Shown: positions 28,689-37,736, counted from the stretch's first letter. The stretch is DNA of 64,000 nucleotides from Lactobacillus sp. UCMA15818 (GCF_030400225.1 NZ_VJYB01000005.1:62001-126000), one strand, 5' to 3'. Notes: generated by a model from the letters alone, not told the origin. Made by a program: numbers and translations.

Positions 28689-28799
28689 CAATCCATCTTT
28701 TTTTTACTCACAAAAAAGGGGGACAATAATTTAAAATCATTAGCAAATCACTAGTTCAAAGACCCAAGAATAATAATTAAGAATTTGACTAGATGCAAG

Positions 28800-28842
28800 A
28801 AAAGGAGCTGAATCAAAATTTAACTTTTGACCCAACTCCATC
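28800..28842. terminator. dispersed hairpin repeat copy C, terminator of the AEC carrier gene
   Basis: GGAG (28804-28807) and CTCC (28836-28839) flank TCAAAATTTAACTTTTGA. Between it and the AEC stop, 28905-28930 reads GAAGTGCCCCATAATGG then TTAGACAAA, nearly the same as 40989-41010, a probable IS3-family end sequence. The remaining sequence in 28646-28926 shows no gene. Confidence 0.6.
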
Positions 28843-28926
28843 CTTAATTATATTCTTAATTTTCGAAAGCTTCATTGATTCAAGCTAATTTTTGGGCTTG
28901 ATATATTTTGAAGTGCCCCATAATGG

Positions 28927-29895
28927 TTAGACAAACTGAATAACTGCCATCAAAATTGGCACAATCACAATAAACAATACAGTACTAATTGTTACAACAT
29001 TTGTTGCATATTTAACATCACCATGAGCCTCATTCGCTAAAATAGGAAGTACAGCAAGCATTGGTGTCGCAGATTGCACAATCAACGTCTGGCTCATTAA
29101 CGTTGGCATACCCAATCCTAATGATCCACCCAGTTTAATTAATATAATTAAAACCACTGGGGACAACACAAATCGACCTAATAGAGCTAAAATAGTATCT
29201 CGATCGAGTTTCATGTTACTTAGACCTGCATCCGCAAGTACAATCCCAATATAAATTAATGACAATGGTGTCACAAGTGAACCTACATATGTCAAAGTTT
29301 GTTCAGCAAATGATGGAACTGGAATGCCAATAAGCATCCAGACAACGGCAACAATAAAACCAACAAGTGGCATTGGTAAGAGTTTTTTCCAATTTAATTT
29401 TTGTGCCTTTTTCTTACTTTTATCAACAGTTGGGTCATCATTGGAGATTAAAAATACACCAAATGCCCAAGTAGAAACAGTGTTAATGATATAGTAAATT
29501 AAGAAGTAAGTTGTTGCTTTTGAACCAAAAAGTGCATTGTTCAATGGCATCCCAATAAAGATGGTATTAGCATTAACAACGGCATTCATAAAAATACCAC
29601 GGCGTCCTGCTGGAATTTTCAAGACTTTAACTGTTACCCACGCAATTATATAACCTAATATTACCGCTATTGCAGGAAACAGTAGCCCTGTTGATAAACC
29701 GAACAATTTACTTCGTGTTAAATTATTCATTACAGCGACAAAGATTGATGCCGGTAAAGCAATTTTAGTAATCAAAGAAGAAATATTCTTGCCAAATGTA
29801 TCTGAAAACCACCCAGATCTTCTTAGAATGTATCCTAAAGCCATTATCAAGACAATAACTGTTACACTAGAAACTGAAGTTAAAAATACTGTCAT
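28927..29895 (-). CDS. AEC-family transporter (malate/organic acid permease-like)
   Basis: Membrane protein of 322 residues with about ten helices in two five-helix halves, separated by a basic cytoplasmic loop (DPTVDKSKKKAQKLNWKK). AEC proteins in lactic bacteria include the malate permease MleP; others carry auxin-like or amino-acid anions. No malolactic enzyme gene is adjacent, so the substrate is uncertain. A MleR-like LysR regulator is divergently placed. The last codons abut an IS-end-like sequence that supplies the region of the stop codon. Confidence 0.82.
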   Translation of the reverse strand: MTVFLTSVSSVTVIVLIMALGYILRRSGWFSDTFGKNISSLITKIALPASIFVAVMNNLTRSKLFGLSTGLLFPAIAVILGYIIAWVTVKVLKIPAGRRGIFMNAVVNANTIFIGMPLNNALFGSKATTYFLIYYIINTVSTWAFGVFLISNDDPTVDKSKKKAQKLNWKKLLPMPLVGFIVAVVWMLIGIPVPSFAEQTLTYVGSLVTPLSLIYIGIVLADAGLSNMKLDRDTILALLGRFVLSPVVLIILIKLGGSLGLGMPTLMSQTLIVQSATPMLAVLPILANEAHGDVKYATNVVTISTVLFIVIVPILMAVIQFV

Positions 29896-29957
29896 TTCTT
29901 ATTACCCCCATAAATTATTATTAATAAACTACTTCAAAAAATTATTGCTATGAAACA

Positions 29958-29987
29958 GAGATAATCATGGAATAAGCTGATTATCTC
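29958..29987. promoter_or_regulatory. inverted repeat upstream of the AEC gene
   Basis: GAGATAATC and GATTATCTC are perfect 9-bp arms with a 12-bp spacer, about 65 nt before the AEC start. A regulator site or a leader hairpin. Confidence 0.45.
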
Positions 29988-30015
29988 CACAAAGTGAAAA
30001 GCTTTTATTTGAAAA

Positions 30016-30094
30016 ATAAATTAAGATACTCATTATTTTCATCTCTAAAAGCATTGCTAAACTCACTTGATATGTTAAACTTGTCTTAATTTAT
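30016..30094. promoter_or_regulatory. possible LysR binding region
   Basis: ATAAATTAAGA (30016-30026) and TCTTAATTTAT (30084-30094) are exact inverted 11-mers 57 bp apart, in the gap between the divergent AEC and LysR genes. The spacing would suit a LysR tetramer bending DNA. Confidence 0.4.
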
Positions 30095-30168
30095 AGTCAA
30101 AGTTGCATTATACTATCAATTGTTTTTATATGAAGAATATTATGCTAATTTTACAAGGAGGATTTATT

Positions 30169-31053
30169 ATGAATATTAGGGAGTTTCATTACTTCCATGA
30201 ATTGGTCAAATACAAAAACTTTTCTCAGGTTGCATCTTTCTTCAACGTGAGCCAACCTACAATCACAATGGCGATTAAACGTTTAGAAACAGAACTTGAA
30301 GTTAAATTATTTGTCCGTGATCGCTCTCATAAACAATTAGTCGTCACTCCAAGTGGCGAACAGCTCGATCGGCATGTTACGCAAATATTGAATGAACTAG
30401 AAGTCATGAAAAAAGAGCTTGCCAGAATTTCAAGCGAAAAAGTAATGTTTGGTTTACCGCCGATTATTGGAACTTATTATTTTCCACACGTAGCCCCAGA
30501 ATTATTACGTGCTGGCTTAATTGATAAATTAGATATTTTCGAATCTGGATCAAATGAGATGCTTAACTATATTATTGACGGAACGCTTGATTTAGCCTTA
30601 ATTGGTTCGATTACACCAATTGTGGACTCCAAACTCGATGCCAAAATTTTCGATCGTACACATTTTAAGATTGCAGTCAGTGAGAAACATCCTTTGGCAC
30701 AACAAAAAAGTGTCAATTTCAAAGAATTGGCACAGGAAAAGTTCATTATATTAGATGACCGTTTCATTCACTCAATTGCTTTCAGCAAGATGTGTCATGC
30801 TAACCAATTTCGTCCGCAGATTATTCATCGCTCCAATGACGTTCATATCTTAAAAGCAATGATTAAAGAAAATATGGGGATAAGCTTCTTAACCGAGTTG
30901 GCCTTACCTCCAGAAGCTGGAATCAAAGTCCTAGATATTGCTGATGCTGATCAACCAGAGTTTCTTCTCTCACTTGTATATCGGCACTCGCATATGCTTA
31001 CCCAACTCCAGCAACGCCTGATAGAGATACTCCCACAGAAAATTAATTTATAA
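30169..31053 (+). CDS. LysR-family regulator, MleR-like
   Basis: Regulator of 294 residues: winged helix at residues 1-60 (NFSQVASFFNVSQPTITMAIKRLETEL) and a substrate-binding domain from about 90. The N terminus NIREFHYFHELVKYKNFS resembles the malolactic regulators of lactobacilli. AAGGAGG eight nt before ATG 30169 selects this start over an ATG 22 codons earlier. Divergent from the AEC carrier, which it probably activates in response to the carried acid. Confidence 0.88.
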   Translation: MNIREFHYFHELVKYKNFSQVASFFNVSQPTITMAIKRLETELEVKLFVRDRSHKQLVVTPSGEQLDRHVTQILNELEVMKKELARISSEKVMFGLPPIIGTYYFPHVAPELLRAGLIDKLDIFESGSNEMLNYIIDGTLDLALIGSITPIVDSKLDAKIFDRTHFKIAVSEKHPLAQQKSVNFKELAQEKFIILDDRFIHSIAFSKMCHANQFRPQIIHRSNDVHILKAMIKENMGISFLTELALPPEAGIKVLDIADADQPEFLLSLVYRHSHMLTQLQQRLIEILPQKINL

Positions 31054-31117
31054 GAAAAAATTTGTGTAATAAAGTAGTAAAATTCGAGCAGCAATACAGA
31101 GCTGCGAATTATAGTGG

Positions 31118-31160
31118 CTTCTAAAAGTTGAATTAAGCAAGACACTTTTAGAAGTTTTTT
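31118..31160 (+). terminator. terminator after the MleR-like gene
   Basis: CTTCTAAAAGT (31118-31128) and ACTTTTAGAAG (31144-31154) form a perfect 11-bp stem, followed by six T residues. A further hairpin, AATTCG-GCAGC/GCTGCGAATT, lies just upstream at 31081-31110. Confidence 0.85.
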
Positions 31161-31167
31161 AGTGTAA

Positions 31168-31268
31168 AAAAAAGAACTAGATCAAAAGTTAAGTTTTGAT
31201 CTGGTCCCTCTACCTATTACGAATAAACGTGCTTCATAAATCAAGATTCTCCGTCCAACTTCGAATTA
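31168..31268. terminator. dispersed hairpin repeat copy D
   Basis: ACTAGATCAAAA (31176-31187) and TTTTGATCTGGT (31194-31205) form the hairpin. The tail TATTACGAATAAACGTGCTTC and the later TCTCCGTCCAACTTCGAATTA are nearly identical to copy E over about 75 bp. Located between the convergent LysR and MarR genes. Confidence 0.65.
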
Positions 31269-31319
31269 CTAACTCGAACCCTCCGACTTACGGTACACTC
31301 CCTAACTAATGGATTCTAT

Positions 31320-31757
31320 TTAAAATTCGTCTAAGCTTTCATCAGAAACGACCTCAATAGTTTGGCGTAAAACCCGCTTAAAAATCGCTAGATCCTTTGG
31401 TGCAACCTCATCTTCCAAACGATTTTCTAGTCTTTGCCAGAATTCATTATCTGACTCAAGCATCTTGAGATATTTCTCCGTAACCATCAAATGAGTAACA
31501 CGCCGATCTGTATCATCTAAGCGTTTCTCAATTAAACCAAGTCGCATTAATTTTTTAATATGATAGTTAGTATTAGGTGTTGATTGATCAAGCAATTTTG
31601 AAATCATACCAATCGTAGGTTCCTTTAATTGATAAATTGCTTCAAGGTAATAGACATCGATTGCTCCTAATTTTTCGAAATCAGGATCATTTTGACGATG
31701 TTCATGTAACCTTAATACTTGCATTAAATTAGTTAAAGACTTTTGTAAAGTTATCAC
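31320..31757 (-). CDS. MarR-family regulator
   Basis: Regulator of 145 residues. The winged helix spans about 45-100 (TIGMISKLLDQSTPNTNYHIKKLMRLGLIEKRLDDTDRRVTHLMVT). It begins at GTG 31757 with GGAGG seven nt upstream. Flanked by non-coding DNA on both sides, so its targets are unknown. The C terminus is acidic (SDESLDEF). Confidence 0.85.
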   Translation of the reverse strand: MITLQKSLTNLMQVLRLHEHRQNDPDFEKLGAIDVYYLEAIYQLKEPTIGMISKLLDQSTPNTNYHIKKLMRLGLIEKRLDDTDRRVTHLMVTEKYLKMLESDNEFWQRLENRLEDEVAPKDLAIFKRVLRQTIEVVSDESLDEF

Positions 31758-32325
31758 TTTTTTTCCTCCATTTTTTGCTAAATTTATTTATATTCAACTT
31801 GAACTTACTTAATATACTAGAATTAATTCTTGCTGTCAAGCTACGATGCCTAAAATCACAACTTAATACAAATTCTTGTTTATCATTATATGCTTTTTAA
31901 GGTAAAAAACCAGTTATTTGCCTTAATCCTTGCTATTCATCACCACACATTAAGCTTTTTAAGTGCTTTCATCCTTTTGTTAACTTTCTATTGTGTAAAA
32001 AGTTAAACTTCACTTCTATATTATACTATCAAGAACTTTTAAAAAAAAGCTAACGTCAGCCCATCTATATTATTTAAATTACTAAAAAAAACAAATTTTT
32101 TCTTATAACTTATAATTTTTTTAAACTAAGAGGTTCCTAATAACAATAAAGAAGACAAAAAAATACCCATATTTATCTAAGTGATTACATGACAATCACT
32201 AAGCAACAACAACACACCGAATTATGATAAATTAAAAAATAAATTTAGATCTCATTTTATACTAATTCTTATACCCATAATCATAGTGTTAATTGTTAAA
32301 AATATGAATATCCATTCCTATTTCT
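31758..32325. other. AT-rich gap without a recognisable gene
   Basis: About 570 bases, very AT-rich, with stops in all frames. The only structured piece is AGTGATT/AATCACT (32180-32187 and 32194-32200), a short hairpin. The region must hold the promoter of the MarR gene and the 3' untranslated part of the aminotransferase gene, but no clear terminator or small RNA could be read. Confidence 0.4.
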
Positions 32326-33501
32326 TTAGAAAAGTTTTAACTTCTCAATCCGTTTTACCGCTTCTACTAGTCGTTCTGGTTCAACTAATAACCCAATTCG
32401 GACATATCCATCTCCCATTATTCCAAATCCTTTGCCTGGTGCAACTGCAACATTTGCCTTTTCTAGCAATAAATCGGCAAAGCTCTCACTTGTATAACCT
32501 TCAGGGACAGGCATCCAAGCATAGAAGGTCCCTCCAGGAATAAATGCATTCCATCCAATCTTCTTAGCTGCACCGACAAAAGCATTACGTCGTTCTTCGT
32601 ACTTGCTGACAAGCTTCTTTACTTCAGTCTCTTCTTGCGAATCTAATAATGCCGTAACTGCTGCTTCTTGGATGGCTGGGAAGACACTCACAAACAAATG
32701 ATCCTGAATCAAGTTAATTGCTTCTATCATAGATGGATTCCCAACAGCAAATGCAATTCTCCACCCTGCCATATTGAAGGTCTTCGAAAAAGTGTACATT
32801 TCAATACCAACATCTTTTGCTCCATCAGCCTCCAAAAAACTTGGATTATGATATCCATCAAAGCCTATTGCCCCATATGCAAAATCACTCACAATTCCTA
32901 TATTATATTTACGTGCAAAAGCAACTGTCCTCTTATAAAATTCTTTGGTAGCAACTGCTCCTGTTGGATTGTTCGGGTAGTTCAAATAAATAAATTTTGC
33001 TTTTTTTGCAGTTTCTTCGTCAATGTCTTGATAATCTGGCAAAAAATTGTTCTCCCTTTTTAATGGGAAAGTTTCATAATTAACCTTACCCAAGCTTACT
33101 CCTGATAGATAATCTGGATAACCTGGATCTGGCAGCAGCAATAGTTCAGCTGGATTCATCAATGCCCATGGTAATTCAACCAGTCCAATTTTTGAACCGC
33201 CTAAGATTGCAACTTCAGACTCAGGCTCCAAATCAACTCCGTACTTTTCCTTATAGAATTTTGCAGCAGCAACTTTAAGTGCATGGAGACCCCTAAACTG
33301 CGAATATTTGTGGTTGATTGGCTGAGTTGCTTGTTCTTGCAACTCTTTAACAATATAGTCAAATGTCGGCTGATCAGGATTCCCTTGTCCAAGATTGATT
33401 ACATCATTTCCAGCAGCAACCTTCTGATTAACCTTGGCTACAAGTGTTGCAAAAAATTGCGTTGGTAAATTCTTTAAAAGTTCTGATTCTTCAAAAAACA
33501 T
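32326..33501 (-). CDS. PLP-dependent class I/II aminotransferase
   Basis: Fold-type I aminotransferase of 391 residues. Visible: LGQGNPDQPTF N-terminal substrate region, LNYPNNPTGAVA, SDFAYGAIGFDG and the PLP lysine in TFSKTFNMAGWR. It is immediately downstream of a carbon-nitrogen hydrolase; the pair resembles MtnE/MtnU, a glutamine-using transaminase with omega-amidase, as in methionine salvage. AAGGAG nine nt before ATG 33501 supports this start; an ATG overlapping the hydrolase stop (33537) is also possible. The T-box upstream implies control by uncharged tRNA. Confidence 0.85.
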   Translation of the reverse strand: MFFEESELLKNLPTQFFATLVAKVNQKVAAGNDVINLGQGNPDQPTFDYIVKELQEQATQPINHKYSQFRGLHALKVAAAKFYKEKYGVDLEPESEVAILGGSKIGLVELPWALMNPAELLLLPDPGYPDYLSGVSLGKVNYETFPLKRENNFLPDYQDIDEETAKKAKFIYLNYPNNPTGAVATKEFYKRTVAFARKYNIGIVSDFAYGAIGFDGYHNPSFLEADGAKDVGIEMYTFSKTFNMAGWRIAFAVGNPSMIEAINLIQDHLFVSVFPAIQEAAVTALLDSQEETEVKKLVSKYEERRNAFVGAAKKIGWNAFIPGGTFYAWMPVPEGYTSESFADLLLEKANVAVAPGKGFGIMGDGYVRIGLLVEPERLVEAVKRIEKLKLF

Positions 33502-33536
33502 TATGCATTTCTCCTTCTTTAGATGCTTGTTCTTCA

Positions 33537-34325
33537 TTAATATAGTTCTGGCCGGCGATCTTTGAAGACCGGTATATTTCCCCGCACTTGTATTAAATCA
33601 TCTAGATCAAATTCACAGGTAAAAATTCCTTCTACATCTGTAGTACCTTCTATTAAGATCTTACCTAATGGATCAATCACTAAGGAATGACCGTTAAAAC
33701 TATCCTTAGGTGCTTCACCAACACGATTAACTGCAACTACAAATGCTTGATTTTCAACTGCACGTGCACATAATAGCATTTTCCATTGCGCAATGCGCTT
33801 AGTTGGCCATTGTGCACTCACAAAAAGTATCTGTTGCCCATTTGACATCAACTTACGTTCCCATTCTGGAAAACGAATGTCATAACAAATTACCCCCGCT
33901 GCCTTGATATCATCCAGCACGAATTGATTTTGAGTTGAACCAGCACTGATAAAATCATCTTCATTCATCAGACCAAATAAATGAACCTTCTGATATTGGC
34001 TAACTAAATTACCTTTACGATCAAATACATAACTTGTATTGTAGAATTTTCCATCCTCTTTAGTTGCCACTGAACCGCCGACAATGTTAACTGCAAACCG
34101 TTTGGCGAGTTTTGCGAGAAAAGCCCTAGTTCTTTTGCCATCTTGATCTGCAATCTCTCCCAGCTCGTCCAAGGCATATCCTGTATTCCACATTTCAGGT
34201 AATACTAAGACATCTGGCTTACTAAGAACTGCTTTTCTAATATACTTCTCAACATTAATGTAATTAGCTTCTGGATTACCAAAAGTTATGTCCAATTGTA
34301 AAAGACTTGCTTTGAATTTTTTCAT
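33537..34325 (-). CDS. carbon-nitrogen hydrolase (omega-amidase-like)
   Basis: Nitrilase-superfamily amidase of 262 residues. The Glu-Lys-Cys triad is visible: Glu in VLPEMWNTGY, Lys in YQKVHLF and Cys in VICYDIRFPEW. Likely hydrolyses 2-oxoglutaramate or a related omega-amide formed by the partner aminotransferase, which pulls the transamination forward. A reading frame open to 34475 exists but its first 50 codons are the T-box leader; GCAGG and ATG at 34325 mark the real start. Confidence 0.85.
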   Translation of the reverse strand: MKKFKASLLQLDITFGNPEANYINVEKYIRKAVLSKPDVLVLPEMWNTGYALDELGEIADQDGKRTRAFLAKLAKRFAVNIVGGSVATKEDGKFYNTSYVFDRKGNLVSQYQKVHLFGLMNEDDFISAGSTQNQFVLDDIKAAGVICYDIRFPEWERKLMSNGQQILFVSAQWPTKRIAQWKMLLCARAVENQAFVVAVNRVGEAPKDSFNGHSLVIDPLGKILIEGTTDVEGIFTCEFDLDDLIQVRGNIPVFKDRRPELY

Positions 34326-34367
34326 ATCTACCTGCTTTCTAATAACTTGTATTATCTTTTCTTTACC

Positions 34368-34640
34368 AAAAAAAGACTCATCCCTTGTATGTAAGGACGA
34401 GTCTCGTGTTACCACCTTGATTTGTGCTATCTTCATAGATAACACCTCCACAGCTAAAAACATGTAATTTAGCATGTGTCAATAACGTGCACAAATCCGT
34501 TGCTAGCTCACAAGTTGCTAAGCACCATTCCAAGCTCATTTTCTATGCATTCATTTACTCTCTCACACCAACTGAGAGCTCTCTCAAAAATTTACACATA
34601 TACTCTACTTTTCATTATGTTATTCATTTTAATGTTCACA
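34368..34640 (-). promoter_or_regulatory. T-box leader
   Basis: The T-box core AAGGTGGTAACACGAG (34405-34420) is followed by a strong terminator (GACTCGTCCTT/AAGGGATGAGTC, 34375-34403, then eight T). Upstream, Stem I features can be read: AGTAGAG and the distal CTCTCAGTTGGTGTGAGAG. The specifier triplet is not certain; ATG (Met) in the context GAAAATGAG is one candidate, which would fit methionine salvage. Uncharged tRNA would pair with the TGGT bulge and allow expression of the hydrolase and aminotransferase. Confidence 0.88.
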
Positions 34641-34645
34641 AGGCT

Positions 34646-34673
34646 ATTTTATCTGAAAAGACAGTTATGTCAA
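34646..34673 (-). promoter_or_regulatory. promoter of the T-box operon
   Basis: Consensus -35 TTGACA (34668-34673), 16-bp spacer, -10 TAAAAT (34646-34651). Confidence 0.7.
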
Positions 34674-34692
34674 GATTAAAATCTTTTTTTAC

Positions 34693-34721
34693 TTGACATT
34701 CACTAATTTAAAATTTAAATT
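34693..34721 (+). promoter_or_regulatory. promoter of the hydroxyisocaproate dehydrogenase gene
   Basis: Consensus -35 TTGACA (34693-34698), 17-bp spacer, -10 TAAATT (34716-34721), 47 nt before the ATG. It is back to back with the T-box operon promoter, 20 bp away. Confidence 0.65.
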
Positions 34722-34767
34722 GATAACAGTGTTTTACTGAAATTTTAGTAACGGGGAGGAACTTAAA

Positions 34768-35676
34768 ATGCGCAAAATTGGAATAATTGGTTTAGGACAT
34801 GTTGGTGCCACGATTGCCTATACTTTAGTTACAAAGGGAATTGCCGATGAATTAGTTATTATTGATACTAATGATGACAAGACAACCGCAGAAGAATATG
34901 ACTTGCGTGATACACTTGCACGACTAGACACGTTCACCAAGATTATCCCACAGGATTATGACTCACTATCTGATGCTGATGTCGTCATCACTGCCTTTGG
35001 AAACATCGATTCCATCAAAATGGATGGTGATCGCTTTGGAGAGCTTAATTTCAATACAGAAGCGGTTGAAGAAGTTGCAGCAAATCTTAAAACATCTGGA
35101 TTCCATGGTGTTGTTATCAATATCAGTAATCCTTGTGATGTAATTACCACGTTATTGCAACAACAGACTGGTCTCAGCAAAGCACAAGTCTTCGGAACCG
35201 GAACATTCTTGGATACAGCTAGAATGCAACGCGCCGTTGGTCAAGCTCTCCACGAAGATCCTAAAAATGTCAGCGGATATGTTTTGGGTGAACACGGTGA
35301 ATCCCAATACACTGCATGGACAACTATTGAAGTTAAAGGTCATCCAATCATTAAAATCGCAGAGGAAAAAGGTCTCGATTTAACCTCACTCGATCAACAG
35401 GCGCGCCGTGGCGGTTGGTTAGTCTTCTCTGGCAAACACTATACTTGCTATGCAATCGCGACCTGTGCAATCAAGTTGACACAGGCAGTTCTTTCAGATG
35501 CACATTTAGCCTGTCCAACTTCTGTCTATCTTGAAGAATACGGTCATTACATTGGTTACCCTGCAGTCGTTGGTCGCAAAGGAATAATTGAAGTCAACTC
35601 AATTTCATTGTCAATTGAAGAAAAAGTTCAGTTAGACAACTCCGCTAAGATTATTAAGGAAAAACTAAATAAATAA
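34768..35676 (+). CDS. L-2-hydroxyisocaproate dehydrogenase
   Basis: NAD-dependent 2-hydroxy acid dehydrogenase (302 residues) of the lactate/malate dehydrogenase fold, closest in sequence pattern to the L-HicDH of Weissella confusa. NAD motif GLGHVG (residues 8-13), catalytic Arg89, Asp149, Arg152 and His176 (GEHGES) are present. It reduces branched or aromatic 2-oxo acids, re-oxidising NADH. GGGGAGG precedes the ATG. Beside an aminotransferase, it would reduce oxo acids made by transamination of amino acids. A plain lactate dehydrogenase is less likely given the loop sequence GNIDSIKMDGDR. Confidence 0.85.
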   Translation: MRKIGIIGLGHVGATIAYTLVTKGIADELVIIDTNDDKTTAEEYDLRDTLARLDTFTKIIPQDYDSLSDADVVITAFGNIDSIKMDGDRFGELNFNTEAVEEVAANLKTSGFHGVVINISNPCDVITTLLQQQTGLSKAQVFGTGTFLDTARMQRAVGQALHEDPKNVSGYVLGEHGESQYTAWTTIEVKGHPIIKIAEEKGLDLTSLDQQARRGGWLVFSGKHYTCYAIATCAIKLTQAVLSDAHLACPTSVYLEEYGHYIGYPAVVGRKGIIEVNSISLSIEEKVQLDNSAKIIKEKLNK

Positions 35677-35747
35677 AAAGTGCTATGTAACATATAGAAG
35701 TTACATTTCTAAACCCCAAGTTTTAAGAATTGCAAATTATTTAAAAG

Positions 35748-35784
35748 GATGATGCCAGAAAATCTATAACGGTATCATCTTTTT
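35748..35784. terminator. bidirectional terminator
   Basis: GATGATGCC and GGTATCATC form a 9-bp stem with five T on the plus strand and four on the minus strand. It separates the convergent dehydrogenase and DUF1129-like genes. Confidence 0.7.
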
Positions 35785-35806
35785 ACTTATAAAAAAAATT
35801 TTACTT

Positions 35807-36664
35807 TTAATCGTGTGCTATTCTCTTCATCTCAATTCTTCCCCAAACAATATTGATTAAGAAACCGCTAATTGCTGCACCCACCGCTAAAAACTTGATA
35901 TTATTGGAACCTACAACTGCTAACATTACGGGTATTCTTTGTAACATCCCAACAGCAGCCATCAATACAATAAAAGGAGTAATACTATACAGTTCTCTTT
36001 TTCTTCCAATAATAATCCAGCCGAGAAAAATTGCTGTGACGGTTAACATTAGAATTACATCACCTGGATACACCAACTTAGCTATCCAAATTGGTGGTGT
36101 AAATACACTAATTGTCACAAACGCACCTGTGATACAAGTAAAGAAAATAGTTCCAATGATAAATTGAACGATTTTTGATTTTCTAAATGGATTATTTTCA
36201 CTCAAATAAATTGATTTATGAACTGCCTCAAAAACAATTACTACCATTCCCAGCGAAAGCAATGCAATCAATATATATTCGAGAATATTTATTTTTAGTG
36301 CACCTCTCTTTGCAAAGTCACTAATAAATGATATTGCCCAATATATCCCAATTGGTAATAATATTAACTCCATGATTTCGCGATAGCCTGCATGCCTAAA
36401 ATTTTTAATCATACTGTCGGCAAGCTTACGACTATCCTTGCCAAAATATTCTTGTGCTGTCTGCCCATTTTCTTGTGCTTCAATCAAATCAACACAAACA
36501 TTATAAGATTGTTCTGTCACATCTAATTCATCATAAAAAAGACTGGATGTAATCAAGTAACCTCTGAGATCATCAAAAAAGGTTGCATTTTCACCCTCTA
36601 ACTTTTTCTGTAACTCGTTCATCTTATTTCTGATACCTTCAACCTGCTTGTCTCTACTACTCAT
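35807..36664 (-). CDS. DUF1129-like membrane protein
   Basis: Protein of 285 residues. A cytoplasmic N-terminal part of about 95 residues with a helical KMNELQKKLEGENATFFDDLRGYL start is followed by about six to seven hydrophobic helices from residue 98 on. Function unknown. It is 11 nt downstream of a PadR regulator gene; such PadR-membrane protein pairs in lactobacilli respond to cell-envelope stress or phenolics in other systems, but nothing here proves this. GGGGGA precedes the ATG. Confidence 0.7.
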   Translation of the reverse strand: MSSRDKQVEGIRNKMNELQKKLEGENATFFDDLRGYLITSSLFYDELDVTEQSYNVCVDLIEAQENGQTAQEYFGKDSRKLADSMIKNFRHAGYREIMELILLPIGIYWAISFISDFAKRGALKINILEYILIALLSLGMVVIVFEAVHKSIYLSENNPFRKSKIVQFIIGTIFFTCITGAFVTISVFTPPIWIAKLVYPGDVILMLTVTAIFLGWIIIGRKRELYSITPFIVLMAAVGMLQRIPVMLAVVGSNNIKFLAVGAAISGFLINIVWGRIEMKRIAHD

Positions 36665-36675
36665 CCGATTTCCCC

Positions 36676-36990
36676 CTACTTGAAGATCTGATTAACACTT
36701 CCATTAATTTCACGCCAGTCATACATAAAAATTGCTAGTTTTTCTTGCCCTGTTAGAGTTATATTGAAATACTTGCGGCTTGGTCCTTCAGGTGAAGGTT
36801 TCATCACACCAGTAATCAGTTCTTTTTTTTCTAATTTCTGCAAAATAGGATAAATAGTTCCACCAATTACATCCTTGAACCCGGCTGTTCGTAATTCTTG
36901 AACCAACTGATACCCATAGGTTTCGTGTTTTGAAATTACTTGCAAAACGCAACCTTCAAGTACACCTTTCAGCATTTGTGTTTTGCTCAA
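36676..36990 (-). CDS. PadR-family regulator
   Basis: Winged-helix repressor of 104 residues: KGVLEGCVLQVISKHETYGYQLVQEL and GGTIYPILQKLEKKELI are the PadR hallmarks. It begins at TTG 36990 with AAGGAG eight nt upstream. It is first of two genes with the downstream membrane protein and probably represses its own operon. Confidence 0.88.
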   Translation of the reverse strand: MSKTQMLKGVLEGCVLQVISKHETYGYQLVQELRTAGFKDVIGGTIYPILQKLEKKELITGVMKPSPEGPSRKYFNITLTGQEKLAIFMYDWREINGSVNQIFK

Positions 36991-37036
36991 ATTGATAACT
37001 CCTTTCCAACTAGTATGTAATGCTAACTACCATAAA

Positions 37037-37065
37037 AAGATAACATAGGGGGAGTAGTTTGTAAA
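37037..37065 (-). promoter_or_regulatory. probable promoter of the PadR operon
   Basis: -35 TTTACA (37060-37065), 17-bp spacer, -10 TATCTT (37037-37042). Confidence 0.4.
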
Positions 37066-37093
37066 GCATAGTAGTGAAAATATACCTTTATCC

Positions 37094-37642
37094 TTATTCG
37101 AATTCAAATAGGAAGTTTTTATCCACAAGTGCTACGATTTCTTCGGGTGTTTCTTTTTGTCCAGAATTAATCCATTCTTGAATTACACCGAACAGAGCAT
37201 TGCTAAAAAAACTGAGAAAATAGCGCTCTTCAGTTGTGTTTTCGAACTTGAGATTTGTAAGTGGTAAAATATTTTCACGTGCATTCTCACGCATCAAATA
37301 ACGAATATTATCTTGAATTTCACTTGACCCATGACTCGAAATCAATAATGCTAGTACCCTTCCTTCTCCCAAAAGCAAGTTTAACATTGTCAGCATCAAT
37401 TCCCTACGTTTAACGATGATAGATTCTTTGATAAGCCGGTTTCCCGTCTCAATTAATTCAAGTTGACATTGCTTTGCTAAATCATATTTATCAGTATAAT
37501 GAAGGTAAAATGCACTGCGACTTATTTGTGCTGCTTCACAAATATCTTTAATTGAAATCTTCTCAAAATCTTTATTTTGCAACAATACCTCAATTGCCCT
37601 TAAGATTGCAATTTTCGTCTTTTGGTACCTCAAATCCATCAT
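37094..37642 (-). CDS. TetR-family regulator
   Basis: Regulator of 182 residues. The TetR helix-turn-helix reads KISIKDICEAAQISRSAFYLHYTDKYDLAKQ at about residues 28-58; the C-terminal ligand domain is of the TetR_C type. AGGTGG seven nt before ATG 37642 sets the start. Divergent from a two-gene ABC-2 exporter, which it probably represses until the exported compound binds. Confidence 0.88.
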   Translation of the reverse strand: MMDLRYQKTKIAILRAIEVLLQNKDFEKISIKDICEAAQISRSAFYLHYTDKYDLAKQCQLELIETGNRLIKESIIVKRRELMLTMLNLLLGEGRVLALLISSHGSSEIQDNIRYLMRENARENILPLTNLKFENTTEERYFLSFFSNALFGVIQEWINSGQKETPEEIVALVDKNFLFEFE

Positions 37643-37708
37643 GCAGGTTCCACCTTTCACAACCTAAAAATCAATTTTCTTAATCTGTCCATTATCTCGT
37701 CTTTTTGC

Positions 37709-37736
37709 TTGTAGAATTTATAAAAACTCTTATACT
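37709..37736 (+). promoter_or_regulatory. promoter of the ABC-2 exporter operon
   Basis: -35 TTGTAG (37709-37714), 16-bp spacer, -10 TATACT (37731-37736), within the gap shared with the TetR-family gene. Confidence 0.5.

Noticed and set aside
28646-28726. Extended start of the ECF S component
   Set aside because: An extended -10 promoter lies inside this region, so translation must start further downstream.
34326-34475. N-terminal 50-residue extension of the carbon-nitrogen hydrolase
   Set aside because: This stretch is the T-box and terminator; the family start with a ribosome binding site is at 34325.
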